Below are positions 1-7,221 of a DNA stretch of 32,996 bases, piece after piece. This DNA is from Zymomonas sp. (lineage in GTDB: Bacteria > Pseudomonadota > Alphaproteobacteria > Sphingomonadales > Sphingomonadaceae). The notes beneath the pieces were generated by a model that ran no database searches, was not told the origin of the DNA, and saw only the letters and a program-made list of their open reading frames with translations. How positions within the stretch are numbered: position 1 is the first letter of the stretch; each line of letters opens with the position of its first letter. A program made the translations under genes and the position numbers. Where the stretch lies: the NCBI GenBank assembly GCA_027489105.1, contig JAIYAJ010000049.1, positions 1-32,996 on the forward strand, in the 5' to 3' direction.

Positions 1-70
1 CTGCGCTTCATCTTCGTCCGACTCCTTCGTGTCGGACTCTACTCAAAATCGGTCACATTTCAGGGGTGCA
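1..70 (+). mobile_element. Possible end of another IS abutting the IS256 remnant
   Basis: The first 70 bases do not resemble the 5' part of an IS256 transposase gene and end in GGGGTGCA exactly where IS256-like coding sequence begins. A terminal CA and the segment GGTCACATTTCAGGGG would fit the end of an IS21-like element that inserted into or deleted the IS256 copy. Only 70 bases are visible, so this is an inference. Confidence 0.25.
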
Positions 71-907
71 CGTCAGGAGCTGTACGGAATCGACGTCTCG
101 CCGGACCTGATCTCGACCGTCACCGATGCGGTGCTGGAGGCGGTTGCCGAATGGCAGGGTCGGCCGCTCGACGCCTGCTATCCGCTGGTGTTTTTCGACG
201 CGATCCGGGTGAAGATCCGCGACGAAGGGTTCGTCCGCAACAAGGCAGTCTACATCGCGCTGGGCATTCAGCCGGACGGGACCAAGGAGGTGCTCGGCAT
301 CTGGATCGAGCAGACCGAGGGGGCCAAATTCTGGCTGCGCGTCATGAACGAGCTCAAGAACCGCGGCGTCGCCGACATCCTGATCGCCGTCGTCGACGGC
401 CTGAAGGGGTTCCCGGAGGCGATCAACGCTGTCTTCCCCGAGGCCATCGTCCAGACCTGCATCGTCCATCTGATCCGCAACAGCATGAGCTTTGCGTCCT
501 GGAAGGAGCGCAAGTTCATCGCCCAGGCGTTGCGCGGCGTCTACCGTGCCGAGACGCCCGAGGCCGGCATGGCTGCGCTGGAGGCGTTCGAGGCAGGCCC
601 CTGGGGCCAGAAACACCCGGCCATCGCCATGAGCTGGCGGCGGCACTGGGACCAGGTGATCCCGTTCTTCGCCTTTCCCGAGGGCGTCCGCCGGATCATC
701 TACACTACGAACGCCATCGAGGCCCTAAATTCGAAGGTTCGCCGTGCCGTCCGTACCCGCGGCCATTTCCCCGGTGACGATGCCGCGATGAAGCTGTTAT
801 ATCTCGTGCTCAATCACGCGGCGGACGAATGGAAGCGCCCACCGCGCGAATGGGGTGAGGCCAAAAGTCAGTTCGCCGTAATCTTCGGTGAGCGCTTCGT
901 CATCTGA
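29..907 (+). pseudogene. IS256-family transposase, N-terminally truncated
   Basis: This is the catalytic part of a Mutator/IS256-type DDE transposase. All three acidic landmarks are visible: D57 in FFDAIRVK, the second Asp in AVVDGLKGFPEA, and Glu in TTNAIEALNSKVRR near the C-terminus. Full-length family members are about 400 residues, so roughly the first 100 are missing. Family-like sequence starts at about residue 16 (QELYGIDVSPDLIS). The preceding residues do not look like the family, and the frame stays open to the left window edge. A typical right inverted repeat follows the stop. I read it as an inactive remnant whose left part was replaced by other DNA. The GTG at 29 is only the first possible start and is probably not a real one. 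Confidence 0.88.
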
Positions 908-920
908 TGACGGTAACCGG

Positions 921-948
921 CCTCCCGCACAAAATTCCTGACAGTCCC
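921..948 (+). repeat. Right inverted repeat of IS256-family element
   Basis: This 28-base sequence ends in AAATTCCTGACAGTCCC, the usual terminal inverted repeat type of IS256-family elements in alphaproteobacteria. It lies 13 bases after the transposase stop. No partner left repeat is present in the window, in agreement with a truncated left side. It ends 14 bases before the stop codon of the convergent TPR gene. Confidence 0.7.
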
Positions 949-962
949 ACGTGGCAAACCAC

Positions 963-2123
963 TTATCTCTGTGGGCTTCCTTTCCGTTGCCGCTTTAAAC
1001 CGAGAGTAGCGGCCGCCACTGCGATCGTCATGCCCTGTTCGCCGATCGGAATAGTCATCGCGCGCTCTCTGAGCGTTTGCGCTGCAGCTTCACGTCCGCT
1101 GCTTTCAAGTAATAGACTCTTTGCCAGAATGGCAGAAAAACATTCACGATCAAGTCGCAGGGCCATGCCCACCCGGCGCTGCGCGTCGTTGGGACGACCG
1201 GCAATGATATCCAATACCGCGAGAGCACCATGGGATTCGGCAAAATTATCGTCGATTGCCAGAGCGCGTTCGAAGCGTTCGCGGGCTTCGTCATATTTGC
1301 CGTTTGTGAAATATGCCCAGCCAGCTGCAATCCACGAACCAATATGATCCTTGAATAGTTCTGCCCCCTGATCGAGCTCGGCCGCCGCGTCCGCTTGTCC
1401 GCTTATCAACAATGCAAGGCCTTTACCGATTCGCGCTCGAGCGTCAAACGGCGACAGCTTTAGGGCATGATCAAACAAACGTGACGCTTCTTCCAAATCA
1501 AATTCACCCATCTTGATCGTACCGAGTGCGGCAGCTGCCTCATTCGAATATTCGGCAGCTTGTTTAGCGAATTTGAGCGCCAGTTCGAGGTCGTCCGCAT
1601 CGATTGCAATCGTCGCCAATGCGCCTGCAAGTTCATGGTTGTTTGGAAAGCGTTCGAGCAGTTGCTCTGCGCCGGAGAGCGCCTCTTCATACTGATCGAG
1701 ATGATGCATCATGCGAGCTTTGAGAGCTGGCGCCCGCGGTGAGGCTTCCAGAGTTGGGTCGTCGAGTAACTCGAGCGCGCCAGCATAATCTAATAACATC
1801 GCCTTAGCCCAGGCGAGGTTGAAGCGCAGTGCCGGTGCCGGTCCTACCTCTTTCAAAAGTTCGACCAAATCATCTGCAGCGTCTTGCCATTGTCCTTTTG
1901 ACATAGCCGTCTGGACACGATGATGGAGTAGGCTCGGAGGCAAAGGAGCAATTGTGGTATATTGATCAAGGAGGCCTATGACGATGTCTGTCTCTCCAGA
2001 CTTCGCGGCAAGTTCGATACAATCCGCCAGGAGCCGGAGATTGCTCGGATCGCACTCCAGATATCCGAGCATCCGCGCAAGCACGGAATTCTCTAGTTTA
2101 ATATCTGCTGGGAGATCACCCAT
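963..2123 (-). CDS. TPR-repeat protein
   Basis: This is a soluble protein of about 386 residues built almost entirely from helical tetratricopeptide-type repeats. The clearest units are around WAYFTNGKYDEARERFERAL and the preceding EASRLFDHALKLSPFDARAR. TPR arrays are protein-interaction scaffolds, and no catalytic domain or signal peptide is visible. The longest frame begins at 2141. The ATG at 2123 is preferred because AAGGGG lies six bases before it, whereas the upstream ATG has no clear ribosome-binding site. The IS256 right end stops 14 bases beyond the stop codon, so the insertion landed just past the gene. Base and codon use are somewhat less GC-rich than in the metabolic genes to the right. 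The function is unknown. Confidence 0.75.
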   Translation of the reverse strand: MGDLPADIKLENSVLARMLGYLECDPSNLRLLADCIELAAKSGETDIVIGLLDQYTTIAPLPPSLLHHRVQTAMSKGQWQDAADDLVELLKEVGPAPALRFNLAWAKAMLLDYAGALELLDDPTLEASPRAPALKARMMHHLDQYEEALSGAEQLLERFPNNHELAGALATIAIDADDLELALKFAKQAAEYSNEAAAALGTIKMGEFDLEEASRLFDHALKLSPFDARARIGKGLALLISGQADAAAELDQGAELFKDHIGSWIAAGWAYFTNGKYDEARERFERALAIDDNFAESHGALAVLDIIAGRPNDAQRRVGMALRLDRECFSAILAKSLLLESSGREAAAQTLRERAMTIPIGEQGMTIAVAAATLGLKRQRKGSPQR

Positions 2124-2248
2124 AAGAAGCCCCTTGTTCATAGCAACTTGCCTATAACAGCTTGTGCGTGCCGGGCGACCAGAAACTCGAAGTGAGCGAC
2201 GGTTACTCTCGCAGGGCTTCCGTCTCGCAGTCGTTGCACATCGCGGTA

Positions 2249-2326
2249 TGAACTGATGGGGTTGGTGCCCCCTTCGAACGGCACCATAAGAGGCCGTTCG
2301 AAGGGGGCACCAACCCCATCAGTTCA
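2249..2326. repeat. Perfect 34-bp inverted repeat with 10-nt loop
   Basis: Arms 2249-2282 and 2293-2326 are exact reverse complements over 34 bases, separated by ten bases (2283-2292, ACCATAAGAG). The arms contain the sub-blocks GGGGTTGGTGCCCCC and TTCGAA. There is no T-run on either side, so it is not a standard intrinsic terminator, although it lies upstream of both flanking genes, which diverge. It could be a MITE-like palindrome, a relic of two joined transposon ends, a recombination or replication site, or a structured RNA leader. The sequence shows the symmetry directly; its role is unknown. Confidence 0.9.
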
Positions 2327-2382
2327 ATCACGATTGTATCTGATTAATTGCTCGGGCAGCGGGTAAGGCATAGCCAAGCTAT

Positions 2383-3216
2383 ATGACAAACGCCTTCGCC
2401 CGCTTCCTGCAAACGAACCCGGTTACCCGCGCTGTGCAGGATTATGAGAATGTATTCGACGACTTTATCGCCTTTGCTGGCGGAGAGCGAGTAGATGCTA
2501 ACGCCAAAATCCCTCAGGGAGCGCTAAATGCGGACTATGTCTTGGAGGCAGTCGACGCGCGGCTGATCATCGAGCTGAAGCAAGTCAGTAAATATCAAGC
2601 CTCGAACAGCGTCGACGAATATTTCAGCGATCTCCTGCGCCGCAATCGGATCCGCAATCCGCGCTTCATCGGGCCCGAGCGCCTCCATCTCGATACGGAA
2701 TCACTCGCCAACGACGACTGGGAGCGTTTCTATCGACGGTTCAGGCCGCAAATCCCCGGCGCGCTCGATAAGGCCGCGCGGCAGGTGAAGGCTACGTCAG
2801 CGCTGTTGCCGGGACGGGCCCATCCCACGGTCGGTGTCGCGGTGCTGCTCAATACAGGCGATTTCAATCTCCCGGTCGATCTGATGTTCCGGATCGCCGA
2901 GCGCCATGCGCGCGCCAAGTGGAAAGTCGGCCGGTTCAGCGCGCTCGACGTGATCCTTTGCATCGCAATGGATCTTGTCAAAAGCGGGCAGCATCCGCTC
3001 CACGGGCGTATGATGGTGCGCGACGCCAATGATCCGTTCCTTGCCAGCGCTGCGCATCATCTTTTCGATCGCTGGATTCATTATGGCGCCGCCGCCATTG
3101 GGGCCGAAGTGACCTTCACCCCCGGTGAGGTCGAGACCGATCCGATGCAGCTGAGCGGCGGCATGACGGGAAAGCTGCACTGGACGCGGGGGGCGGCGAC
3201 CCCCGGCGACGGCTGA
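2383..3216 (+). CDS. Hypothetical protein with PD-(D/E)XK-like motif
   Basis: This is a 277-residue soluble protein I do not recognise by name. Residues 51-66 carry D51, then a hydrophobic beta-strand and E64-x-K66 (LIIELKQV). This matches the core D-x(n)-ExK spacing of PD-(D/E)XK nucleases and suggests a restriction-endonuclease-like fold. The rest is mixed helix and strand with no membrane segment. It starts 57 bases after the large inverted repeat and runs away from the TPR gene. The frame ends in a G/C-run-rich stretch, and an adjacent frame stays open with coding-like GC3 for another 190 bases, so the C-terminus may have been altered by a frameshift. The nuclease assignment is an inference from one motif. 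Confidence 0.6.
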   Translation: MTNAFARFLQTNPVTRAVQDYENVFDDFIAFAGGERVDANAKIPQGALNADYVLEAVDARLIIELKQVSKYQASNSVDEYFSDLLRRNRIRNPRFIGPERLHLDTESLANDDWERFYRRFRPQIPGALDKAARQVKATSALLPGRAHPTVGVAVLLNTGDFNLPVDLMFRIAERHARAKWKVGRFSALDVILCIAMDLVKSGQHPLHGRMMVRDANDPFLASAAHHLFDRWIHYGAAAIGAEVTFTPGEVETDPMQLSGGMTGKLHWTRGAATPGDG

Positions 3217-3404
3217 CGGCCGAGGCGCAGGCGGACGGTCGCTGCGTGATCTGCGGTGCAGGCCCGACGGTGACGGCGCACTATTTCCTGCGTGCGCTAA
3301 TGCTCGACACGGGCGGCAGCGCGCCGAACATTGTCGGTGGGAGCTCCCATCACGATGGGGGGCTGCTTTGCCAAAATGGCGAGTGGGACGATGGCCGCTG
3401 GTGA
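3193..3404 (+). pseudogene. Possible frameshifted C-terminal extension with CxxC motif
   Basis: In the third forward frame, reading continues from within the end of the 277-residue gene to a TGA at 3402-3404. It encodes a segment with ADGRCVICGAG followed by TVTAHYFLRALMLDTGG. A CxxC motif, high GC at third codon positions and protein-like composition suggest genuine coding sequence that lost its frame in the G/C-run-rich stretch around 3185-3205. No start codon with a ribosome-binding site is evident. It could instead be a chance open frame. Confidence 0.25.
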
Positions 3405-3639
3405 TGATCCGAACATCCTCGCCCAAAGCGACAAGCGCGGGGTGCACGAGGTGCCGAAGTTGCGTCCGATCATCGAGCGGATGCGGCAGACAAGCTGGCA
3501 ACTCTAACTCGGTTGTCCGGCTGAGGTCCACCGCGTCGATCCTTAGCTCTCTCCCAAAGCGGTGCGTTCGGCGTCGCACAACCGGCGGCTGGATCCCCTC
3601 CGGCGGAAAGCTCTTTGGCGGGCGTGGCGGCCGCATCTG

Positions 3640-3789
3640 ACTGCGATACCTCCGCTACCAGATACCCGCGCTCGGTAATCTGGGTCACCGGGTCGCGCTG
3701 GAACTCACCGCTGAAATTGGGCTTTCCCACCGTCGCCTCCTGTCCTCAAAATTAGGATCGACGGCGTCCAGAAATCTAGGGGCTACTCA
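3640..3789 (-). mobile_element. IS3-family element remnant: left end and orfA start
   Basis: A GTG at 3728-3730 with AGGAGG nearby opens a reading frame beginning MGKPNFSGEFQRD followed by VTQITERGYLVAEVS. This is the N-terminal helix-turn-helix start of IS3-family OrfA proteins. Homology stops after about 29 residues, near 3643, and the frame continues into unrelated sequence. The presumed left end of the element is at 3789, reading TGAGTAGCCCCTAG on the minus strand. Only the tip of the element remains: no orfB and no right end are visible. It abuts and interrupts a second IS3-type remnant. Confidence 0.6.
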
Positions 3790-3849
3790 ATGTTTAGCCG
3801 CCACCTTCGCCTTGAACTCCGGCGAATACCGCTTTCTCGTCGTCTTCAT
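3787..3849 (-). pseudogene. Second IS3-family orfA fragment, interrupted
   Basis: An ATG at 3847-3849 starts MKTTRKRYSPEFKAKVAAKH and then hits a stop formed at the junction with the neighbouring IS end at 3789. The first 17 residues match the typical start of another IS3-family OrfA group. The AAKH residues may come from a later point in the same protein, implying an internal deletion before the second insertion. Upstream DNA to about 3892 (TGGACAGGGTGTTAAAC on the minus strand) may be the left end of this element. Confidence 0.55.
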
Positions 3850-3931
3850 TCCCGTCCATCCCTCAGGTTGGAATTAGTTTAACACCCTGTCCAAGATCCC
3901 GGCACCACCTCAATCTCAAGCGGAGTTTCGA

Positions 3932-4120
3932 TCATGCCGGAGCTACTTCCTCAAGGACATCGCCCGGAGTACCAGCTGTGCTATCCTGACATATGCGGCC
4001 GATATAACCGCGGCTGGCGTAGAGCGTGGCCAGGCATCTCGCGGCCTCAATGTCATCTGCCGTCGCCCGATGCGCGATCAACTGTGCGCGATTTGCTGTC
4101 AAGGCAAAAATATGAAGCAT
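3932..4120 (-). CDS. Small hypothetical ORF, 62 residues
   Basis: This open frame begins at an ATG at 4120, just beside the AT-rich stretch, and encodes MLHIFALTANRAQLIAHRAT followed by an alanine-rich segment. The AT-rich DNA upstream could contain a promoter. No family was recognised, no strong ribosome-binding site is visible, and overlapping frames are open on the other strand. It may be a gene remnant. Confidence 0.2.
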   Translation of the reverse strand: MLHIFALTANRAQLIAHRATADDIEAARCLATLYASRGYIGRICQDSTAGTPGDVLEEVAPA

Positions 4121-4226
4121 GGCTAGTCCGTATCCTATTCGATGACGGACATTATATGGATTTTGATAAAGGATGCGAGTTATTACTGATAAACATTGAG
4201 GATATTCAGGGGAAAATATTTTTTGT

Positions 4227-5711
4227 TTATATCAGCGGTGCGGTGAGATTTCGTGCAAGGACGATCATCGCTTCTGTATCCCGTCGACAATATTCACGAA
4301 GCGCGCTATCGAGAGCTTTCTTGCGCTCACTTGATGTGCCTGCTGCGCAGGCCTCGATGTAAGCGGACTGAGCCATCATCCCGTCGCTCACGTCCAGCGA
4401 GGAATAGTCCAGATCCGGCGCGACGGTGGGCAGCACGGCCTTGATCGACCAGCTGCCCCGCTGGTCACGATGATACCAGTTGGCACGGGTGACCGGGAGC
4501 AGATCGACAATGCGCGCAGCCATGTCCCTGAGCTGATCGGCCAGGTCGGGAAATGCGTCGGCCAGTTCGAGAATGCGTCCTCTCTCAAAGCCGGCATTAT
4601 AGCCTATCACGGCTCCTTCGGCCGGTAGCATTGCAACCAGAGCCTCCGCACAAGCGCGGCGCGGGTCAGTGCCGTCGAGGCTCAGAAACTCGCGATGCTC
4701 GATGAACCCATCTTGTGCTTCGATATGAACCGAGAACTGGAAGGGGACTTGCTGATAGGGCCGCGTCCCGACCCACCGCGGCACGGCAAATCCGATCGTC
4801 TCGAAATCGAGCCAGGTCCGCGGATAGGCCCAGCCGGCCATTGCTGCCCTGGCACCTTCAACATCATGGTAGGGCTCGCCGGTCGCCGTCGCCCAATAGA
4901 CCCGCTTGTGGGTCGCACTGGTCAGAAGCGCCGGATCGATAGCCAGAAGGTCAGAATGGCCTCGCTCAATGAAGCGCTTACCACCCCCGCCGGGCAACAC
5001 GGTGACCGGCCACTCCGGGCCCTTGGGCAAGGACGCATGGCAATGACCAGCGAACTCGCAGGGGAAGGGGTTATCACAATGGGGCCCCGGCGGGATCTCA
5101 GGTTCGTCGCCTGCCAGCGCCGCCCGCGCAGCCGCCACAGTCTCGCCGCGGGCCGCGACGAGCGGCTCGATCTGGGCAAGCAGATCGGTATCGGCGAACA
5201 GCCCGTCGAACGCGCCCGCGCGCTCCAGCACGAAGCGGTTGTTGATGTGACGAATGGCCGCGCTGGAAACTGGCAGCCCGGCCTGGCGCGCTACCCACAG
5301 CTGGGTGGCCAGGTCGCCGAGATGATATGCCTTGGCGGAGGTCGAGCTCTTCACCTCGGCCATATGCCAGCCGCCGGCACCATCAGGCTCGAGCACGTCG
5401 ATCCGGACGAGCACGCCGTCATGTTCGATGGTCGCCTCGAAGATCGGCAGATCATGGCCGCTACCCATCAGCGAGCGTGTGGTGCTGAGCGCTGCGGACA
5501 GATCGGGCTCGGCCTCCACCATGACACCATCCGGGAGAAGGGCGCAGGCCAGCGCGCCGACTTCATGTCCTGTGCTGAACCGCGCTGCCGCGCCCCTATC
5601 CTGCTGCCCAAGGTCAGGACGATGTATCGCTAGCCACAGGCGCTTCGGGCATTGCTCGAACATCGTGATCCTGGACTTGGACAGCCCGAAACGGCGCGTG
5701 GCCTCGGTCAC
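4227..5711 (-). CDS. DUF2779 protein: Cas4-like nuclease fused to DnaQ-like exonuclease domain
   Basis: This is a 494-residue protein. The N-terminal half looks like a Cas4/RecB-type PD-(D/E)XK nuclease: C21 in FEQCPKRLWL, H49 in TGHEVG, E92, D105 (VRIDVLEPDG), E119-V-K121 and Q137. Three further cysteines, C212, C218 and C224 (HCDNPFPCEFAGHC), could with C21 hold an iron-sulfur cluster. The C-terminal half is DUF2779, with D302 and E304 in WLDFETIGF, a YNAGFERGRIL block near 371-381 and D478 in YCRRDTEAM, the layout of a DEDD 3'-5' exonuclease. The chosen start is the GTG at 5711, which overlaps the upstream gene's TGA as GTGA; the frame's first ATG at 5795 lies deep inside that gene. It is translationally coupled to the NucS-like gene. 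The activity is predicted, not known. Confidence 0.8.
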   Translation of the reverse strand: MTEATRRFGLSKSRITMFEQCPKRLWLAIHRPDLGQQDRGAAARFSTGHEVGALACALLPDGVMVEAEPDLSAALSTTRSLMGSGHDLPIFEATIEHDGVLVRIDVLEPDGAGGWHMAEVKSSTSAKAYHLGDLATQLWVARQAGLPVSSAAIRHINNRFVLERAGAFDGLFADTDLLAQIEPLVAARGETVAAARAALAGDEPEIPPGPHCDNPFPCEFAGHCHASLPKGPEWPVTVLPGGGGKRFIERGHSDLLAIDPALLTSATHKRVYWATATGEPYHDVEGARAAMAGWAYPRTWLDFETIGFAVPRWVGTRPYQQVPFQFSVHIEAQDGFIEHREFLSLDGTDPRRACAEALVAMLPAEGAVIGYNAGFERGRILELADAFPDLADQLRDMAARIVDLLPVTRANWYHRDQRGSWSIKAVLPTVAPDLDYSSLDVSDGMMAQSAYIEACAAGTSSERKKALDSALREYCRRDTEAMIVLARNLTAPLI

Positions 5712-6826
5712 AGAGCAACACTCCCGGCGGCACGGACATGCTCCAGGAAATCGCGAAAGGCGGCGCGGACTGAAGGATCGTTCAGCTTCGTGCACGGAAA
5801 GGCGGGAAAGCCGCCAAGCTTGTTGGTCGACAGGGGACCAACGATGGCCGTCAGCCGGTCAAGCAGGTCCTGCCGGGCTTCTTCGGTCGCAAAGACCGGC
5901 CGGCTCTTCAGATAGGCCAGGTTGAGCGAAATCTGTCCTCTGCCCGAAGAACTGAGGCTCAAGGGGTAGAGCGTTCCGCCGGGTACGCTGAATGCGCAAT
6001 AAATCGCGGCCTGGGCATCCGTGACGTCGGCTATCCCACCGGCTTCCTCGACGGCCTGAACATAGGCATTGGCTGCAGCGACAGTGTCGGCTCCGAAAGC
6101 ACTCAGGCGCTCCTGGATCCAGGTTTCGCGGCTGATGGGGGGCAGGGCGCCGCGCGCCACCTTTTCGTTCTGCGCGCGCTCGGTTTCCCCGATGATCCGC
6201 GGCGTCAGCGCGGTAACGCCGCCCTCGCTCTCGAACCAGCTCAGCTCAACCGCCCGGACGTCGGCTTTCATCTGCTCGTTGAGGAACTCGACGATGCGGG
6301 CAAGCTCGCGCGGGATGGTGTCGGCGACGAAGACCAGCTTGATCCGGCCCGCTGTGAAATGGTCGTCGACCTGCTGCCAGAATTGCCGGGGATCGGCATC
6401 AGCCCCGATGAAGCTTGCCAGTTCGATCTCTGCGTCGCGACCTTGCTCCGCCATGGTGGCGGCGAACACGTCGGCGATCCGTCCCGCCTTCCAGTAAGCC
6501 GTGCTGTTCGCCGCATAATCGAGCATCTGGCCGACAACTTCCCGGCGCAGCCGTGTGTCGACCGCGCGCTTCAGCTCGACGAGCACGGGCACGCCCGTGC
6601 GCGTGACGAACAGATGATCGAGCGACCAGCGGCCGTTGCTTTCCTCATGGTCCCCGATCGGCTGCTCACGGCGAATGAGCAGAAGCTCGCCGTCCTGGTC
6701 GGCGATCAGCTGCGGATAGGCGGCGACAAGCCTCTGCATCAGATCTTCGCTCCTGGGCTCGGACGGACGCATGGCGGTGAGTGTCGTGCCGCTGGGATCG
6801 ACCGTGTAGATAATGCTGCGCGCCAT
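5708..6826 (-). CDS. NucS-like PD-(D/E)XK nuclease-family protein A
   Basis: This is a 372-residue protein with a C-terminal NucS/DUF91-like core placed early in the chain: E27 in SEDLMQRLVAAYPQLI, D70 in WSLDHLFV, E84-L-K86 in VLVELKRA, and Q100 in VVGQMLDYA. Such domains cut or bind DNA using divalent metal. The remaining 250 residues have no domain I recognise. The start is the ATG at 6826, which has GGGGGAC a few bases upstream; earlier in-frame ATGs would extend into the structured intergenic region. The gene is first in a leftward pair with the DUF2779 protein (GTGA overlap). It shares motif order with the 390-residue protein of the divergent cassette, so the two are probably distant homologues. 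Confidence 0.75.
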   Translation of the reverse strand: MARSIIYTVDPSGTTLTAMRPSEPRSEDLMQRLVAAYPQLIADQDGELLLIRREQPIGDHEESNGRWSLDHLFVTRTGVPVLVELKRAVDTRLRREVVGQMLDYAANSTAYWKAGRIADVFAATMAEQGRDAEIELASFIGADADPRQFWQQVDDHFTAGRIKLVFVADTIPRELARIVEFLNEQMKADVRAVELSWFESEGGVTALTPRIIGETERAQNEKVARGALPPISRETWIQERLSAFGADTVAAANAYVQAVEEAGGIADVTDAQAAIYCAFSVPGGTLYPLSLSSSGRGQISLNLAYLKSRPVFATEEARQDLLDRLTAIVGPLSTNKLGGFPAFPCTKLNDPSVRAAFRDFLEHVRAAGSVAL

Positions 6827-7221
6827 AGCTGTCCCCCTTTTTCCATATTTGTGGCAGCCGCTCTGCGACTCGTCATGGCCCATTTGGCCCTGGCAAGGCG
6901 ACAGAAACTGTCGCCCCGGCTCGCACGTCTTCCATGAAGCCACTCATTGCACTTGCTTCCGGCGCGCAAGCGAGCAATCAGACCCGTGCTCCCGCGACAC
7001 TCGGGAGCGGGGCGTGGAAACCCCAGCACGTGAACTCGGTCACCAGTTTCTGGAGGCCGGGTGGCATGCGCGCATGTCCAGCCGGTCCGCCGGTAAAGGC
7101 GCATGCGCCTGACCACGTGCCAGGTTTCCAACATCCGGCTTTGGCCGTCGCCCCGAGAGGACATAGGCGCGACGAGACAAGCCAGGGCCGAAGGCGTCGC
7201 TCCACAAGCGGGGGACGTTCC
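6827..7221. promoter_or_regulatory. Divergent intergenic region rich in palindromes
   Basis: This 395-bp region separates the leftward and rightward nuclease cassettes and should hold both promoters. It contains GGCGACAG-AAA-CTGTCGCC (6897-6915), a 14-bp palindrome AGGCGCATGCGCCT (7097-7110), and CATGCGCGCATG in between. Two long arms, 7015-7032 and 7114-7130, are near-perfect inverted copies, each with TGGAAACC at its outer end and CACGTG at its inner end. The symmetry is visible directly. Whether it is an operator array, a structured RNA or a recombination site is not known. No convincing protein-coding gene lies here. Confidence 0.6.

Larger units (their letters stand above)
3217..4226. 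other. Decayed region without an intact gene
   Basis: Apart from the two IS3 fragments, this kilobase holds only short open frames. One of 38 codons (3391-3507, plus strand) begins MAAGDDPNILAQ and looks like the tail of a larger protein. One of 62 codons (3932-4120, minus strand) begins MLHIFALTANRAQLI; its codon use is plausible but no clear ribosome-binding site was seen. The stretch 4120-4240 is strikingly AT-rich compared with its surroundings. The picture is of repeated insertion and deletion. Confidence 0.5.

Noticed and set aside
6934..7221. 96-codon N-terminal extension of the secreted protein
   Set aside because: It would place the signal peptide internally and translate a palindrome-rich promoter region; the ATG at 7222 has GGGGACG upstream.
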